Source: Branchipolynoe longqiensis (taxonomy: Eukaryota > Annelida > Polychaeta > Phyllodocida > Polynoidae). Taken from it: 64,000 bases of DNA. The stretch spans positions 124,039,237-124,103,236 of the forward strand of contig CM059187.1 of assembly GCA_030323885.1 (NCBI GenBank), given 5' to 3'. How positions within the stretch are numbered: position 1 is the first letter of the stretch; each line of letters starts with the position of its first letter. A program made the translations under genes and the position numbers. Below, in pieces: positions 1 to 10,189 of this stretch. Below the pieces are notes generated by a model. The model had not been told where the DNA came from. It made no database searches and worked only from the letters and a program-made list of their open reading frames with translations.

Positions 1-16
1 TAATTGTTCTAGTTAT

Positions 17-258
17 TTGAGTTGCAGTGCGTGCGTATACATACATATAGACGCATATGCATACATATGTATGTATGTATATATATATATATATACATAT
101 GTATATATATATGCATGTATATTTTTATATAAATATACATGCATATATATACGTATGTATATATATATATGCATGAATGCATATATAATATACATGCATA
201 TATATACGCATGTATATATATATATATATATATGTGCATGTATATTTATATATATATT
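17..258. repeat. TA/CATA microsatellite
   Basis: Almost pure alternating pyrimidine-purine sequence built from TATA, TATG and CATA units. Open frames here on both strands encode only tyrosine/isoleucine-rich low-complexity peptides and are not genes. Confidence 0.9.
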
Positions 259-314
259 GGTTGGTTGTTGGAGTTTTAAGTCCTTTGAACATCTAAGGTA
301 ATATCAGGACTGGA
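259..314 (-). mobile_element. SINE-A 3' tail fragment
   Basis: Contains the reverse complement of the SINE-A 3' end (TTGGAGTTTTA, then ACATCTAAGG, then ATATCAGGAC). Only about 55 bp of the tail is present. It abuts the TA microsatellite. Confidence 0.7.
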
Positions 315-497
315 CATGCAGACACACACCCGCATGCAATACATACTTTATTAAATGTTTGCATATTTTACATCCATGTGCTCTATGGGTGTTGTCAATG
401 TCACATTGCATGGCTGTGTATTATCAGGGCTTTTCCATTGACATACTAAGACTGCCTATTCATTCCCAAGGGATATCACATTGGGAATTGTCATGTT

Positions 498-608
498 GGA
501 TCAAATAACAATACAATGGTAACCATATTCCAATTCCCTAAACCGACCACCTCCCTAAATGGACCACTTAAAGTCGATCCCAAGGTGGGTCGATTTAGAG
601 AGGTTTTA

Positions 609-611
<3 letters not shown>
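498..611. mobile_element. MITE-pogo, partial (right half)
   Basis: Holds the right half of the element, ending GATTTAGAGAGGTTTTACTG followed by TA. The left half is missing. Termini of the form CAGTAAAACCTCTCTAA with a TA target are typical of pogo/Tigger-like Tc1/mariner elements; that assignment rests on memory of the family. Confidence 0.75.

Positions 612-650
<39 letters not shown>
612..650. repeat. (TA)n microsatellite between two MITE-pogo pieces
   Basis: About 20 uninterrupted TA units lie exactly between the right end of one MITE-pogo and the left end of another, where the TA target duplication of each would sit. Confidence 0.9.
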
Positions 651-653
<3 letters not shown>

Positions 654-787
654 AAAACCTCCCTAACCGACCACCTCCACAGATCGACCACTCCCCTATA
701 TCGATCGCTTTATTTGGGTGCCAACAATACCATTGTAACCATATTCTAACTCCCTAAACCGACCACCAGCCTAAATGGACCACTTAA
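651..787. mobile_element. MITE-pogo, partial (left part)
   Basis: Starts CAATAAAACCTCCCTAACCG and runs through the internal ATCGACCACTCCCC and TTTATTTGGG motifs to CCACTTAAAG. It is then cut off and joined directly to a SINE-A fragment. Confidence 0.75.
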
Positions 788-790
788 AGG

Positions 791-833
791 CGACTCATAG
801 CGACTTTATAGTGTCGTCCCACTGGGAGACCAC
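791..833 (-). mobile_element. SINE-A body fragment
   Basis: Matches the SINE-A body on the minus strand (ACTCATAGCGACTTTATAG, then CCCACTGGGAGACCA). It is only about 43 bp long and is fused to the truncated MITE-pogo. Confidence 0.55.
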
Positions 834-1047
834 GATTCACGATCGATACATTATATTTATACAGCGTGTGTGACTGTGAATGGAATATACCATAATATAG
901 TGCACGACAAAAGAGCCATGCACGGTAAACCCCATCAGACAACAAGTTAATTAGGTGAACGCGACAGGAGTAACGCGGTTCCCAAACAGAGGACAGATAC
1001 ATCAACACCCACACCCACCCCTTGTTTGCTCGATTAAAGTTGCTCGA

Positions 1048-1402
1048 TTAAAGTTGCAAGTCCGATGGTTTTAAGTTTCTGTCATGTTTGTGAGATAAAC
1101 ATATTGAACTGATTGTCATTATCTACCTTACTTTCATGTGAAGTAACTTTGATTTTAAATGACTAACTTTCAATATATTTGAAGTATAGACATGTAAAAT
1201 TAGTCCTGGCAAGCATGCAAACACTCAGCCACCATAGGATTCTACAGTAGAGGATTATATTATATACACTCAATATTCCCTTCTATGTGACAATAAATGC
1301 TTAATAAGTGCATTAGTATTTAAATTAGATATGCATACTCAAATCTAAATGATTATTTTTGTTTTGAAAAGTTGATGCTTCATCGGAGTATGCAGCTTTA
1401 AA
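1048..1402 (-). mobile_element. MITE-TTAA copy
   Basis: Bounded by TTAAAGTTGCAAGTCCGATG on the left and CATCGGAGTATGCAGCTTTAA on the right. These are inverted repeats with TTAA at the outer edge. The interior carries the family's landmarks (GATAAACATATTGA, TTGGCAAGC-like core, TAAGTGCATTAGTATTTAA). No coding capacity is seen, so it would depend on a transposase made elsewhere. TTAA targets are known for piggyBac, Kolobok and Sola3 elements, and I cannot choose among them. Confidence 0.85.
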
Positions 1403-1659
1403 GCTATTCGGAAAGTGCTAGAAACTTGGACGTCGCGAGGATACCTCATTGACACTCGTCCCCAAAGCCAGCCCACCACATCTCGTCGGCCCCATCGACC
1501 CCTTCCTTCCATTACCAGTTTCTCTCCTCCCACCACCTTCCCCTGCAAACTGCACTCAGATGCCACTTGTGACATTTGCGGTTCAGTGAAATTCGGTCTT
1601 GTCACGGTAGAGGTTAGCTAGCTAGTTGGTGTGTCTCTCCTGCTCCCTTCTCCCTGCAG

Positions 1660-1860
1660 GCCCTAGGTTTGTGCATGAACCCCGGCGCCCCCGGCCTTGC
1701 CCCCGGTCTCACCCCCGGTCTCACACCCGGTCTCACCCCCGGTCTCACCCCGGCCCGGGCCCCGCTGCCGGCTGCCGTCATCGGGATGGCCCAAGCCGGT
1801 GTCAGGGTGTCGGGGTCACACCGGGCCCGGGTGACTTGCCGACGGACGAGGTAGCATGTG
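1660..1860. repeat. GC-rich segment with a short GGTCTCACCCCC repeat
   Basis: Four near-perfect repeats of a ~12-bp GGTCTCACCCCC-like unit occur at about 1705-1752 inside a CpG-containing, C-rich stretch. The frames encode proline/glycine-rich low-complexity peptides. I see no motif supporting a gene. Confidence 0.6.
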
Positions 1861-2269
1861 TGTCGGTTACAGGTTACTGGGTGGAGACGGCCCTAACTTC
1901 CCTTCCCTTTGCCCCTCCCTCCAACCTCCCTTCCCCCATCATCCCACCCTCCTTTCCATTTTCACACTAGTGCCAACTAACCAGCCGGCCAGCCGCGCAT
2001 AGGAAGCCACCCAGTCTGGGCCTTGTAAGTTGTAGAGTGCTAAACAGCACTCTTCCCGACCAGGACCGACAGGGGATACCCCCGCGTATATGTGTGACCG
2101 TGTGACGGGGCCTGTCCTGCCGCATGCCGTCAACACACACTCACGTTACGCCCGTCTGAGATGGCATCTCAGCGAAACCACCATCAGCACCCACCCACTC
2201 ACCGCCACCCTTACACCACCGATCGCAACCCTTTCTTTTAACGGCATCCACACTCACATCACCTATACA

Positions 2270-2500
2270 CACAGTCTCTTTCTCTCTTTCTCTCTTTCTC
2301 TCTTTCCCTCTTTCTCTAGTCTTATTCTCTTTCTCCATTTCTCTTTCTCTCTCCATTCTTCTCTTTCTTTCTCCATTCTTCTCTTTCTCTTTCTCCATTC
2401 TTCTCTTTCTCCCTTCTCTTTCTCTTTCTTCATTCCCCCCATTCTTCCATTTCTCTCTTTCCCTCTCTTCCCCCTCCCCCTCCCTCTCTGCACGCCACAC
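2270..2500. repeat. Polypyrimidine (CTTT/CTCT) tract
   Basis: About 200 bp of near-pure C/T, mostly TTTCTC units, grading into C-rich sequence near 2560-2600. The reverse-strand Glu/Arg/Lys-rich frames are artefacts of GA repeats. Confidence 0.9.
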
Positions 2501-2847
2501 ACACGCCATGGTACAATGCTACCCATACTGAAACCTTCTTGAACCTTCCTGGGCTCCCCCCCCCCCTCCCTCCTCCTCCCCCCTCCTCCCTCCCCACAAA
2601 GGTCGCCTTACGCTCCACCAGAAAAAAACCTCATTCAAGTCCATAAATCACCGGTAAATTACTTTATGGTAATAATAAACACACCAAATCTACAGGAGCA
2701 AGTCATGAAACAACAGCTGTAGTATGTATTGCACATGCATGGCAGTGTCTGTTTTCCACCCCGGGGGTGGTTAGCGCCATGGAAATCGGTAAGTATGCAG
2801 GCTGACCAGTGCACCTGCTTCTTTTACTTTTAGCGCTCTTCGCCCAC

Positions 2848-3199
2848 TTAAAGCTGCATAGTCCGATGAAATATCAAATTTTCAAAACTAAACCAATTAT
2901 ATAGATTTGATTTTACATATCTAACTTAGATACTGGTGCACTTATTAAACATGTGTTGCTGCATAGAAGGGCATAATAAGTCAATTAATAGAAACATTAC
3001 AACTGAAGTCTATGGTGTCAGAGTTTTGGCATGCTTGCCAAAATTATTTTGGCATGTTTTGACGTCAAATATCTCCAAACTTAGCCATTTAAAATTAAAG
3101 TAACTTCAAACTAAAGTAAAGTAGATTATAACAATTAGTATAATATATTTATCTCAGAAAATAGCAAAAACTCAAAAGCATCGGACTATGCAGCTTTAA
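2848..3199 (+). mobile_element. MITE-TTAA copy
   Basis: Begins TTAAAGCTGCATAGTCCGATG and ends CATCGGACTATGCAGCTTTAA, a near-perfect inverted repeat about 350 bp apart. The core includes the palindromic GGCATGCTTGCCAAAA region typical of the family. One of the best preserved copies here. Confidence 0.9.
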
Positions 3200-3339
3200 T
3201 TGAAGGCATGGGAAAGAGACCCCGCGCTCTGGTGAAACAGGAGTACCAGGGGTAGTAAACTTCGCATTCATTAACACTCTGGGCTGGCTGATGCCGGTGG
3301 TGATAACTTTAAGCAGGCCCCACTCACTGTATCTACCGT

Positions 3340-3640
3340 CACCGCCCGGGTACCACACACACCACGCCCCGCCCGGCCTCGCCCATCCCCCGCCCGCCCG
3401 CCCGTCCGCCCCGACCTAGAGCGTTACTCGGCCGGGCCTGGGCTTGGTAAGCCGGCCCCCCCCCCCCCCCCCCCCCTCTCCTCCCCACCGTTAACCGGGG
3501 GCCCGGCGCCCGGCGCGCCCAGGGTTCCTCCCCGGGTGCAGGCGGTGACGGACCGGGCGCGTGTCGGCGCCGGTAACGGCCCGGGCTGATGAGGTCTCCT
3601 ATCGCCGAGCGACAAGTTATCTTTGGCAGGGAAGCCACAG
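3340..3640. promoter_or_regulatory. CpG-rich island with poly-C run
   Basis: Very high local G+C with many CpG dinucleotides (CGCCCGCCCGCCCGTCCG, GGCGCCCGGCGCGCCC, GTCGGCGCCGG), split by a ~22-bp poly-C run at about 3456-3477. This is compatible with a promoter-type island, but no adjacent exon is recognised. Frames across it are low-complexity. Confidence 0.35.
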
Positions 3641-3763
3641 ATGTTCAGATGTTCAGATGGCTTCGGCGGCACCGGAACAGTAAAAAAAAAAGAAGTTGCC
3701 TCTCCTAGTTCTACTACTAGTACTACTGGTTTCCACAACCCCGACACACACACACACCTACTC

Positions 3764-4665
3764 GACCGGACGTGGTAGCCAAATCAGTAGAGCGCGGTCT
3801 TCCCGTGCGGGAGGTTGGGAATTTGATTCACGGTCGAGTCAAACCAATGACTAAAGCCTGGTACACACCTCCCGTATACGATTCACGCGCTAAAACTGAC
3901 TGCCCGACGTGACCCATCACAACCCGTCCCGTCCCGTTATGCCCATACACACCTCCCGTATAAAACCTAAAACTTCCCGATTCATTTTTCGAATCTTATA
4001 CTTAAGCCCTAAAACTGAGTTTTAAGTGACAAATCGGAAGGCTCATGTGTATTAGCAGGTCACACACCTAAAGACTGAAACCGACTAAAACTCAAACTTA
4101 CGCTAGGTACACACCTACCATTTTTCCGCACACACCTACTGTATACGATCTAAAACTGCATAAAAGTTGTGAGGTGTGTGCTCCCCTAGCACACCTACCG
4201 ATTGCGATTCGCGACTTAAAACTCAGTTTTAGGGCTAAAACTGCTTCCTTACGATTGCGATTCGCGATTCGAAAAATGAATCGGCCCGTTTTCAGTTTTA
4301 GGCGGGTCGGGTCGGGTTGCGAGTTTTAGTGCGCGAATCGTATACGGTAGGTGTGTACCTAGCATAAGTCGCGAAACGGGCAGTTTTAGGTTTTATACGA
4401 GAGGTGTGTGCGGGCATTACAAAATGTATACTTGTCTCTTCCTAGCTTGGCGCTCAGTATTAATAGGAAATCGGACAAGGACTGGTTAGCACAGTATCGG
4501 GATAATGTGATGGTGTGGGATATCGGGTCATGATGCCGGTGGCCTGGTCTCTCAATGGGGCAGCATTATAAAGTCGCCATGAGTGTGCACTGTCACAAGT
4601 CAGTATACCATACTTATCTAGATATGACCTTAGATGTTGCTAGGATGTAAAACAACACAACAACC
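3764..4665 (+). mobile_element. SINE-A (H2 head) interrupted by compound MITE-TAGG
   Basis: A tRNA-like head lies at 3764-3855 (A-box-like GGTAGCCAAATCAGTAGAGC, degenerate B-box). The body resumes at 4418-4665 (TACTTGTCTCTTCCTAGC through GATATGACCTTAGATGTTGC, then an AACAACAC tail). The ~560 bp in between are a different element inserted at a TTA in the SINE's GACTTACAAAAT stretch. Confidence 0.8.
3857..4417. mobile_element. Compound MITE-TAGG (nested copies)
   Basis: An inner copy at 4101-4364 has ends CGCTAGGTACACACCTACC and GGTAGGTGTGTACCTAGCA, flanked by TTA and TAA. It sits inside an outer related element whose own ends are ATGCCCATACACACCTCCCG (from 3939) and the reverse complement near 4380-4417. 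A further partial left end occupies 3857-3938. All share ACACACCT(A/C)CCG, CTAAAACT and CGATTCGCG motifs. No protein is encoded. Confidence 0.75.
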
Positions 4666-4899
4666 CTCACACTGCTTGAAGCGGGCGCGGATTGCCTACA
4701 TCCGGGCAACCCCGTCGGCGGTGACTACAAGCACAGACAGCACGCCTGCCCACGCTGGCACGCCGCTGTTGACACCCGGTTGCTGCATTAATCAGATAGC
4801 CACGTGACTAGCAGCTTCTATAAAAGCAAACAGCAACGCGCAGAACAGCTGTGGTGCCTTTTAACACAGTGCGTATTTACTACTGCCATGCCAAAGATT

Positions 4900-6095
4900 G
4901 GCAATCACACTCCTGCTTTCCGCTACACCCGTCAATCTACCCCCATCCCTACCCCCCCCCCCCTATCCCCAGCAGCGCCAACCTCCAGCAACGACTCAAC
5001 TATGTGTGTATGGCTATATGTACTGACTAGAGGTAGCTATTACATTGATGCCATGTAAATCAGGTGCAACAATCCTATCTTCAATCTACCTCCCCCCATC
5101 CTTACCCTACCCCCAGCAGCTCCAACCTCCAACAACGCCTCAACTATGTGTGTATGGGTATAGGTATTGACTAGAGGTAGCTCTTACAATGATTCCATGT
5201 AAATCAGGTGCAACAATCCTATGTTCAATCCACCTCCCCCCATCCTTACCCTACCCCCAGCAGCTCCAACCTCCAACAACGCCTCAACTATGTGTGTATG
5301 GGTATAGGTACTGACTAGAGGTAGCTATTACAATGAGGCCGTGTAAATCAGGTGCAACAATCCTATGTTCAATCTACCTCCCCCCCCCATCCTTACCATA
5401 CCCCAGCAGCTCAAACCTCCAACAATGCCTCAACTATGTGTGTATGGGTATAGGTATTGACTAGAGGTAGCTCTTACAATTAGGTTGTGGAAATCCGGTG
5501 CAACAATCCTATGTTCAATCTAACTCCCGCCATCCTTACCCTACCCTCAGCAGCTCCAACCTCCAACAACGCCTCAACTATGTGTGTATGGGTATAGGTA
5601 TTGACTAGAGGTAGCTATTACAATGAGGCTGTGTAAATCAGGTGCAACAATTCTATGTTCAATCTACCTCCCCCCCCATCCTTACCCTACCCCCAGAATC
5701 TCCAACCTCCAACAATGCCTCAACTTTGTGTGTATGGCTATATGTACTGACTAGAGGTGGGCTATTACAATGAGGCTGTGTAAAGCAGGTGCAACAGTCC
5801 AGTGTTCAATCTACTCCCCATCCTTACCCTACCCCAGCATCTCCAACCTGCAACAGCGCCTCAACTATGTGTGTATGGCTATAGGTACTGACTAGAGGTA
5901 GTTATTACAATGATGCCAAGTAAATCGGGTGCAACAATCCAGTTTTCAATCTATTCCACATCAATCTACCCTACCCCCAGCAGCTCCAACCTCCAACAAA
6001 GCTTCAACCATGGGGGTATGGCTATATGTACTGACTAGAGGTAGCTCTTACAATGAGGCCGTGTAAAGCAGGTGCAACAATCCAGTGTTCAGTCA
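4900..6095. repeat. Tandem array, ~144-bp unit, 8 copies
   Basis: The landmark CTCAACTATGTGTGTATGG recurs at about 4995, 5139, 5283, 5429, 5573, 5719, 5860 and 6002, giving spacings of 141-146 bp. Each unit also contains GACTAGAGGTAGCTATTACA and a CCTACCCCCAGCAGCTCC block. Divergence between units is modest. No conserved open frame. Confidence 0.95.
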
Positions 6096-6335
6096 CCGTG
6101 GCGATGTGAAGGGTGTGATGTGGAGGAAGTGGTTGTTGGGTGAGAGCAGCGGCTATAACTCATAACTCAGGAAGACCAGGAGTGTGTGGTGGGTGTGGGT
6201 AGTTACATCGATATGGGTGATGGCGGACTGTTGTTGGGTCTGGCCTGTAGGAGAGGCACTGCATGCATGTCTTGTCTTCGACAAGGTTGATTCCCTCGGT
6301 TACTTACACTCTTCCAACTAATTTATTCTACGGGT

Positions 6336-6676
6336 GACCAGAGGAGATGGCTAAATGAGTTGAGCGTCTGTCTCCCGCTTTGGTGGATCGTGGGATTTGA
6401 ACCATGAGTTTGAACCCTGGTCGAATCAAACCAATAACTTAAAAATTGATACTTGTCACTCCCTAGCCAGGAACTCGGCATTATTGGGATAGGGCAAGGA
6501 CTGGTTGGCTCAGTGTTCGGATAATGTGACTGAGTGAGATATCAGGTCATGGTGCTAGCAGCCTGCTGTGCCAGTGGGGCAGCACTATGAAGTCTCCATG
6601 AGTGTGCACTGTCACAAGTCGGTACCCGTCCTGATTTGATCTTAGATGTTGCCAGGATGTAAAACCCCATTAACCA
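6336..6676 (+). mobile_element. SINE-A (H1 head)
   Basis: The head contains the A-box region GATGGCTAAATGAGTTGAGC and a B-box-like TTTGAACCCTGG. The complete body follows to GATGTTGCCAGGATGTAAAA and an A/C-rich tail. Head and body are joined by CAAACCAATAACTTAAAAAT. Confidence 0.85.
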
Positions 6677-7358
6677 ACCAACTTTATGGGTGTGGTGTGA
6701 CTGGTTTACTGTCAATAAGACGGGAGGGGAATGGGGTGTGTAGGGGAGGAGAGGGGGGGGGGGGTTATCATTGCATGGCCCTGCCAGTTCCGAGGTTGGA
6801 AACTAGAAATGGCATTTCTGCCATAACGTGCGCATACCACCTCTCTGTTAATCCATTAGTATTATAGGTTATTGATTCTGTAACACACTACATGTGGAAC
6901 ATTCTGGACATGAAAGAAATATTATATTTAATAATATACATATTCATGATAACATGACCCAGCTATGACTGTCCACAGCTAATCTACGTCACATATATAG
7001 GACAAGCTGTTAAAAATATAATTCCATATGCATATGTAATAAGTGCATTCATGTTTTCCTTAATAATTGATGTGCCATCATCTAAATTTCAAGCCCCAGG
7101 GTTCACCGATATCTCGGTCCAGTGAGTTGTGATAGTACACACAATCACAGCCTATTATCTATTTAAGCAGGCGCTAAAGTTTCATCGGTCATCGATTATA
7201 TGCAAATCGTGTGTGTATATTACTTTGGAAAACAGCATGCTTGAAAGCGCATATGTTTGGTGCTGAAACATCTATTTTTGTGTATGAGAAATAGTGGTGG
7301 TAATTTGAGAATGACATGTGCTATGTTTGGGTGTTTTGTAAGTAAGATTATTTGTAAT

Positions 7359-7390
<32 letters not shown>

Positions 7391-7436
7391 CATATATAAA
7401 TTAAAATTACAATTCCATGTACATACGCATATGTAT
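6677..7436. other. Non-repetitive stretch, no gene seen
   Basis: AT-rich sequence with a poly-G run near 6751-6764 and a TA microsatellite at about 7360-7382. No inverted ends, splice-like exon or known motif was found. Confidence 0.5.
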
Positions 7437-7567
7437 ACAGTGAAACCTCTCTCACCGACCACCTCCGCAGATCGCTTTATTTGGGTAAATCCCTAAACCG
7501 ACCACCTCCCTAAATGGACCATTTAAAGTCGGTCCCATTGTCGGTCGATTTAGAGAGGTTTTACTGC
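7437..7567. mobile_element. MITE-pogo, internally deleted
   Basis: Left end ATACAGTGAAACCTCTCTCA and right end TTAGAGAGGTTTTACTG are present but only about 130 bp apart. The middle (CTATATCGATCGC to the second CTCCCTAAACC block) is shortened. Confidence 0.85.
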
Positions 7568-7593
7568 ACATGGAATTCTATTTTTGTTAGACT

Positions 7594-7655
7594 ATGACCC
7601 CCAATAGCGAATGTCTACTTTTTGTGATGGGGAGTCATTAAACAAAAACAACAAA
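7594..7655 (+). mobile_element. SINE/LINE 3' tail fragment (AATAGC...TTAAAC type)
   Basis: CCCCCAATAGCGAATGTCTA, then TTTTTGTGATGG and a CATTAAACAAAAACA tail. The same tail occurs at 40155-40200, so it is a dispersed 3' end. The rest of the element is not present. Confidence 0.5.
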
Positions 7656-7735
7656 ATTCTTTTTAGACATAAATAATTATAACACGGTTAACGCACAATA
7701 GTGTGTACTAATATACTAATAATATAGGTACTTAC

Positions 7736-7946
7736 CTCTTGGGTCAGTCGTCGTGGTAGAATCGTCCGAGTACACACAGGAGAACCATCCAATAACCAGT
7801 AGCAAAGTAATCATGATCCTGGCGGAGGTAGTCTTCCGGGGGCGGGTACCGGAGATATTGGAGGCCCTGTAGACCCCGGCCATCGCCACCATCGCCACCC
7901 TGCGACGTCGTGTATTAGTACTACCACAGTCCACCACGGCGCCCAT
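7736..7946 (-). CDS. Putative first coding exon, signal-peptide/anchor protein (unknown)
   Basis: I do not recognise this protein. Reading right to left, an ATG at 7944-7946 with A at -3 and G at +4 opens 70 codons, ending at a perfect donor, AGAG|GTAAGTACC (intron phase 1). Residues 11-40 are basic and Ser/Thr-rich. Residues 45-60 read MITLLLVIGWFSCVYS, followed by DDSTTTTDPR. That is a hydrophobic core with a plausible signal-peptidase site (V-x-S before DD) if translation starts at Met45 (ATG at 7812-7814), or a type II anchor if it starts at Met1. GC-rich DNA lies just upstream. The gene would continue leftwards through a long intron. No second exon was identified in 1-7735. It could be a chance open frame, but frame, donor and hydrophobic segment agree. 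Confidence 0.45.
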
Positions 7947-8300
7947 TGTAGAGTGTCACAGGAGGGTGGGTGGGGCGGCTCCGTATAGCAACAATGCTAC
8001 AAGACGGACGGGGAGGGTCGGGTCTTGCTCGTCAATCAGGCACCTTCAGAAGGGCACAGCGATCAGTCAATGATAGCCCGCTGTAACCGCCACACACATC
8101 GGTGGTGGTAGGCACCGGGGCGTGGGGCGGGGAGCGGCGGGGGGAGGGGGAAAGGGAGCGGGGGTGGGGGTGTCTCGGGCGGGTCACGCGGACAATCGGG
8201 CGGGGGGAGGGATCATTGGGGGCGGGCACAGGGAGTCACGACAATGCACCGCCGGAACACCCGTCCCATTGGTGGCGCCCTGAGGTTGAGGCATTTGCAG
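7947..8300 (-). promoter_or_regulatory. Candidate GC-rich promoter / 5' UTR of the 7736-7946 exon
   Basis: CpG-containing, G-rich on the plus strand (GGCGGGGAGCGGCGGGGGG near 8124-8142). It lies immediately 5' of the putative minus-strand exon. No TATA box is evident. Assignment depends on the exon being real. Confidence 0.3.
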
Positions 8301-9600
8301 TTATTGCATGTGCTTGTATTGCATTTGCCCGATGGCTGGCTGGCTGGCTCGCTGGATGGATTGACGGTTGGTTGTGCGCTGTGGCAAGCAAACGCACGAG
8401 GCAGAGGAGGAGGAGGAGGAGAGAGTGGGTGAGTGAAGAGGCGAGAGAGTGGTTGTGTTGGCTGCGGGTGGGATGGAGATGTATTGATGTACACGGTACG
8501 GTGCGGTGTAGTGTGGTATCGGCCTGAGCAAGGGGTATGAGTGATAAGGTAGCGAATCCAAGGTATCTGATTCCTCCACGGTGCGGGTCGAACCTGCGTC
8601 TGTGTGGCCTCCTTTAACTACACTGAACAATCTGCGCCTCTTGCCACCTCACAGGCTATAAATAAATCAACACCCTCGAAACCAGATTATAACCACACAC
8701 ACACATTGCTTTAGGAGGAGAAAAGGCCGATCACACCCACAGTCACACAACTTGCCCAGAGCAATGCATGCAATGTTAACGCCTTGCTCTTTAGATTTCT
8801 TATTATATCTCCTGTTGCAAAGTAGGTTTCGATGGTACAAAAGTTGGGCGACGGGCGGACGGGCCCCTTCGCTTCTGCGTATTCACGCCTTGGATTTACT
8901 GAACAGTGAAAGGGCTATTGTTATTAGGACCCTGGAGCAGGCAAAGTACCACAGCCTTTATTTATAAAGAATATGTCCTTTTCCAGTCGCGGAGGCTTGA
9001 GTGGCATATATCCCAGCGGCCACTGCCTGTAAGTAGATGTATTATAGCGGCTCTCACTGCCCAATTCTCCGCCCGATTAAACACAGGTAAATCCTCCAGG
9101 AGTAAAGCCCGACTTTTCTACACCTCTCGGCACGCTAGAGGTGTCGGCGAGGCCCAGCTCCCCCCGAGGCAATACTGGCCCCTGTGGGGGTGTATGTGTG
9201 TGTGTGAGGGGGGGGGGGGGGGACGATGGGGCTTTCAGTGCGAAGTCCACGACGGATTATTTTGAAAATCCAAATTTAACTTGTAAAGGTTCCGTGGGGA
9301 TGGGTGTGGGGTGGTGGGGGTGGGTGTAGGGGGGTTAAGGAAAGGATGTCGATGGTTTCTTATAACAAGAACCAAGTATAAATAAAGGGAGGGTGGGTGA
9401 GTGGAAGAAATCTCCTCTTCAGGGTATTGTCTGTCCTGCGACACTAATGTGTGTGGTGCTGTCTGTCGCTCTGACTATATGTTTTATGGATATTCAATGC
9501 AATGGCCTCATTAGCTAGGTCTTATTGATCCACCGTCCGCCAGTCAGTCAGGGGGATGGCGACAGAGTAAAGATGGCAACTTCCTCAAGGAATACGCTAA
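8301..9600. other. Mixed unique and simple sequence, no gene seen
   Basis: Contains a short GGCTGGCTGGCTCGCTGG repeat (8335-8352), a GGAGGAGGAGG run (8406-8420), a poly-G run (about 9208-9222) and otherwise unique DNA. Open frames are short and show no recognisable domain. Confidence 0.45.
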
Positions 9601-9601
9601 A

Positions 9602-9662
9602 GGTTGGTTGGTTGGTGGGGTTTTACGTCCTGGCAACATCTAATGTCATATCAGGACGGGGG
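9602..9662 (-). mobile_element. SINE-A 3' tail fragment
   Basis: GGTTGGTTGGTTGGTGGGGT, then TTTACGTCCTGGCAACATCT and CATATCAGGACGG, ending in a poly-G run. The rest of the SINE is absent. Confidence 0.8.
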
Positions 9663-10189
9663 GGGGGGGGGCTAAAGGTAAACTGATGTGTGAGTGAGGT
9701 GCTAGTAACGTTGATGGACGGGTGAACGGTCGGAAGGAGGAGATATGAGGACAGCTCTCCTGTGTCACAGTATGTGTGTGTGTGTTCTGCAGCCACCTGT
9801 CCCCCCTGGTGGCCGAACGAGGAACCACGGAGTAAATGCACAGACGTGACTTGACGCCCACTAATAAGTGGGTGGTGACGTGTGCCGTGACGAATGATGG
9901 TGTTGGAGAGTGAGTGACACACCAACCTGGAGGTGAGCAGTGGACCATTAACACAAGTCTCCTCCAGGGTACCGAATCCGTCTGTCTGTGCGTCTGTCCG
10001 ATAGAAGTATCCCCGAGTATCGACACTGCGAGTTTAGTAGCCTTATCTATCTATATCCAGTGCAGTGCCCCGGTGTTATCAGTATAATCCAATCAGGTCC
10101 TGCTGTTTATGTATTAAGAAACAGCCAAGTTTGTGTCTATCTATGTTGTATCCCACGAGCAGCTGTAGAGCGCTACTACTAGTACTACC

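Noticed and set aside
4900..6095. Possible CRISPR array (regular repeats)
   Set aside because: Units are ~144 bp and tandem without unique spacers; the DNA is eukaryotic in character. The same applies to the 100-bp and 128-bp arrays.
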